Source of the DNA: Pseudochrobactrum kiredjianiae
Lineage (GTDB): Bacteria; Pseudomonadota; Alphaproteobacteria; Rhizobiales; Rhizobiaceae
NCBI RefSeq assembly: GCF_030362795.1
Contig: NZ_JAUCBM010000001.1
Location: forward strand, 1,302,001 to 1,366,000
DNA: 64,000 nt
Direction of reading: 5' to 3'
Under the pieces are notes generated by a model. That model searched no databases. It saw only the letters and a program-made list of their open reading frames with translations, and was not told the origin of the DNA. Below, in pieces: positions 62,340-64,000 of this stretch (the stretch's first letter is position 1; each line of letters begins with the position of its first letter). The position numbers were made by a program, and so were the translations under genes.

Positions 62340-63427
62340 TAACCATCCTCCTTATGGAGCAAAAAGGAGATTCCAAAAAATGTTGCAATCAATACCGGAA
62401 CCCATGCTGCCACAAAAGGTGGCACGAATCCTGCCGTGCCAAAAGCTTTGGCAAGGACTGTGACGACATAAAGCACGAACCCGGCAATGATGCCACCCAG
62501 AATCATTGCTCCGGACTGGCCGGAACGAACAAATTTTAATGATACTGTTGCTGCGATCAGCGTCATGGCCATCAAAAGCGCAGGCAAAGCCAGTAAGGAC
62601 TGGAATTGCATGTCAAATGCGGTGGCCGAAAAGCCGAAAGAACGGGCGACTTCGATTTTACGGGGCAATTGCACAAATGGAATCGTATCGGGTGAAGAAA
62701 GTTTTTCTTCAAGGAATTCCGGCTTTAATTGCGACGGAATTTTTGTGGATAAAAGCTCTTTAGGTTCCTGACCTTCGACAATATGCGTCACATTGGTCAG
62801 GCTCCAGTAGCCTTCTTTCAATTGTGCATCACGGGCGTCAAAACGCTCTTTGATTGTCTTGTCTTCATTGAAAACAAAGAAGCTGACATCAGTGAGATGT
62901 GTGCCCTGAGCGAGAATGCCTTTGGCGCCGATAATTGTTTCCTGACCGTCAGCCTTCTGACGTAGCCATGGATCACGCAGCGCAGTGACCTGATTAACAT
63001 TGCCATTTTGCCATTGCGTGCTGATTTCCAGTGACTTTTCAAAGCCATAGGCTGCAAGCGGATTAATGATGAAAATGGTGATCAGGCCGAACAGAAAGGC
63101 TCCCAGACAAGCCGGCAACAGAAATTGCCATGCGGAGACACCGACAGAACGCGCAACAACCAGCTCATAACGACGGTTTAGCGAGATGAGGGTAGCCATT
63201 GCCGAGAATAGCGCAACAAACGGAATAATCTGCTGCATGATAAACGGAATACGCATGGCTGAAAGCCCCAGCGCAGCCCATACCGAATAATCGGGCAGGT
63301 TGGCCAGCTTGCTGGCATTTTCAGTGAAATCAAGCAGCAGCGACAGTGCAAATATACCCAGCAGGAAATACAGGGTGGTTTTTACATAGCGCATGAAGAA
63401 GTAACGTCCGAGCGTCCAACCGATCAT
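62339..63427 (-). CDS. lptG: LPS export permease LptG
   Basis: 362 residues. Inner-membrane subunit of the LptBFG exporter: six helices with a periplasmic beta-jellyroll in between (about 130-270). The N-terminal ENASKLANLPDYS and MQQIIPFVALFSAMATLISLNRRYELVVARSVGVS coupling-helix motif are characteristic. Overlaps lptF by ATGA and lptD by one base. Confidence 0.95.
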   Translation of the reverse strand: MIGWTLGRYFFMRYVKTTLYFLLGIFALSLLLDFTENASKLANLPDYSVWAALGLSAMRIPFIMQQIIPFVALFSAMATLISLNRRYELVVARSVGVSAWQFLLPACLGAFLFGLITIFIINPLAAYGFEKSLEISTQWQNGNVNQVTALRDPWLRQKADGQETIIGAKGILAQGTHLTDVSFFVFNEDKTIKERFDARDAQLKEGYWSLTNVTHIVEGQEPKELLSTKIPSQLKPEFLEEKLSSPDTIPFVQLPRKIEVARSFGFSATAFDMQFQSLLALPALLMAMTLIAATVSLKFVRSGQSGAMILGGIIAGFVLYVVTVLAKAFGTAGFVPPFVAAWVPVLIATFFGISFLLHKEDG

Positions 63428-64000
63428 GATTGACCTCCCGGTGTCTTATTGCGTCCTGCAAGGCGCTCCGTAATGCCACGGAACCGGGATGCCATTTGTT
63501 CTGAGATGTCCTGAATTTTATCTGACCAGGAGGCGGGCAGGCTGAGTGAGCGCCCGCTGAACAAGACATAGAGACAGAGAGCAGTAACACCAAGCGGGAT
63601 CAGATACATGACGGGTATGAGAGCTGCATTTTTCTCTGCACGATCTGACACGAAATAACCTGCCCAATAAACAACGAGTGACAGCGAAATTGCTGAAAAG
63701 GACGCAGATACACGGGCTTCACGATGAGAACGTGCATCACCGGCCAGAACCAGTGCAATCATAGCGAAGACAAAAGGATAGAGCCAGTTTGACAGACGTT
63801 TGTGCAATTCAGCGCGATATTGCAATGGCTTGGTCTGAAAAGTCGGATCATTTTTATCTGGATTCATCAGATAAGACAGGTGACGGTCTTTGGCATACAG
63901 CACCATATCACCGCTTGCATCGGTGAACTGGCTGAGATCAAAAGCATACTGATCGAATTTAATAATGGAAACGCTGCCGGTTTTGACATCACGGCGCTGA
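63424..64000 (-). CDS. lptF: LPS export permease LptF, 3' part
   Basis: Open at the window end; about 190 C-terminal residues are visible. The frame continues into the window edge (QRRDVKTGSVSIIKFDQYAF...). LptF pairs with LptG in the exporter. The visible region shows ELHKRLSNWLYPFVFAMIALVLAGDARSHREAR, the family coupling segment, and the last helices. Followed by lptG through ATGA. Confidence 0.93.
   Translation of the reverse strand, partial: QRRDVKTGSVSIIKFDQYAFDLSQFTDASGDMVLYAKDRHLSYLMNPDKNDPTFQTKPLQYRAELHKRLSNWLYPFVFAMIALVLAGDARSHREARVSASFSAISLSLVVYWAGYFVSDRAEKNAALIPVMYLIPLGVTALCLYVLFSGRSLSLPASWSDKIQDISEQMASRFRGITERLAGRNKTPGGQS

Noticed and set aside
1-64000. CRISPR array, tRNA, rRNA, insertion sequence or prophage
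   Set aside because: No regular spaced repeats, no cloverleaf with a GTTCGA-type arm, no transposase or phage gene was seen.

Overview
The window is a contiguous piece of a circular-type alphaproteobacterial chromosome, almost certainly from the Hyphomicrobiales (Rhizobiales) and most like the Brucellaceae. The gene order acpS-lepB-rnc-era-recO, purF-cvpA-radA-dnaB, rpsF-rpsR-DUF2232-rplI, fabD-fabG-acpP-fabF-mltG-yicC-gmk and rsmA-pdxA-surA-lptD-lptG-lptF is that of Brucella and relatives. Base composition looks lower in G+C than Brucella itself, so a Pseudochrobactrum-like genus is a reasonable guess (inference; no search was run). Nearly everything is housekeeping: I see no phage, insertion sequence, CRISPR array, tRNA or rRNA.

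Layout. 1-6371: end of hemN, a strongly structured intergenic stretch, a DUF2062 membrane protein, acpS, a GNAT gene, then lepB-rnc-era-recO (protein secretion, RNA processing, ribosome assembly, recombination). 6372-17281: an MFS transporter, the NAD/pantothenate run nadA-nadB-nadC-panC-panB, its probable regulator nadQ in an opposing ygfZ-HD-nadQ operon, and a dihydroorotase-like amidohydrolase. 17366-21419: small secreted or hypothetical proteins, a NUDIX hydrolase, an SRAP protein, a LysE exporter and a small 61-residue gene. 21420-26537: cysS, a GFA protein, cimA (citramalate/isoleucine pathway) and rarD, preceded by an isoleucine-rich leader-peptide candidate. 26591-32586: LOG hydrolase, a LysM protein, an Atm1-type ABC exporter and psd-pssA (phosphatidylethanolamine synthesis). 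32637-44526: an ATPase, an SDR, purF, a tetR-DUF418 pair, cvpA, radA, dnaB, an unknown membrane protein and cfa. 45123-56362: ribosomal genes L9/S18/S6, the fatty-acid gene run, mltG, yicC, a PRC-barrel protein and gmk. 56415-64000: rsmA, pdxA, a SurA-like chaperone and the LPS-export genes lptD, lptG and lptF, all on the minus strand.

The most unusual signals lie between genes. (1) Upstream of cysS is a 17-codon open frame with five isoleucine codons among eight, starting where a predicted promoter would begin transcription, followed by mutually exclusive stem-loops; two genes downstream is cimA, so this looks like an attenuator. (2) Downstream of hemN are three consecutive hairpins, two of which share a G-rich loop on different basal stems. 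(3) At least three families of interspersed palindromic repeats decorate the intergenic regions: RIME-like elements, a two-module element found at several 3' gene ends, and an approximately 108-bp element present twice. Several sit exactly at stop codons. (4) A near-perfect 21-bp palindrome upstream of nadA is a candidate NadQ operator.
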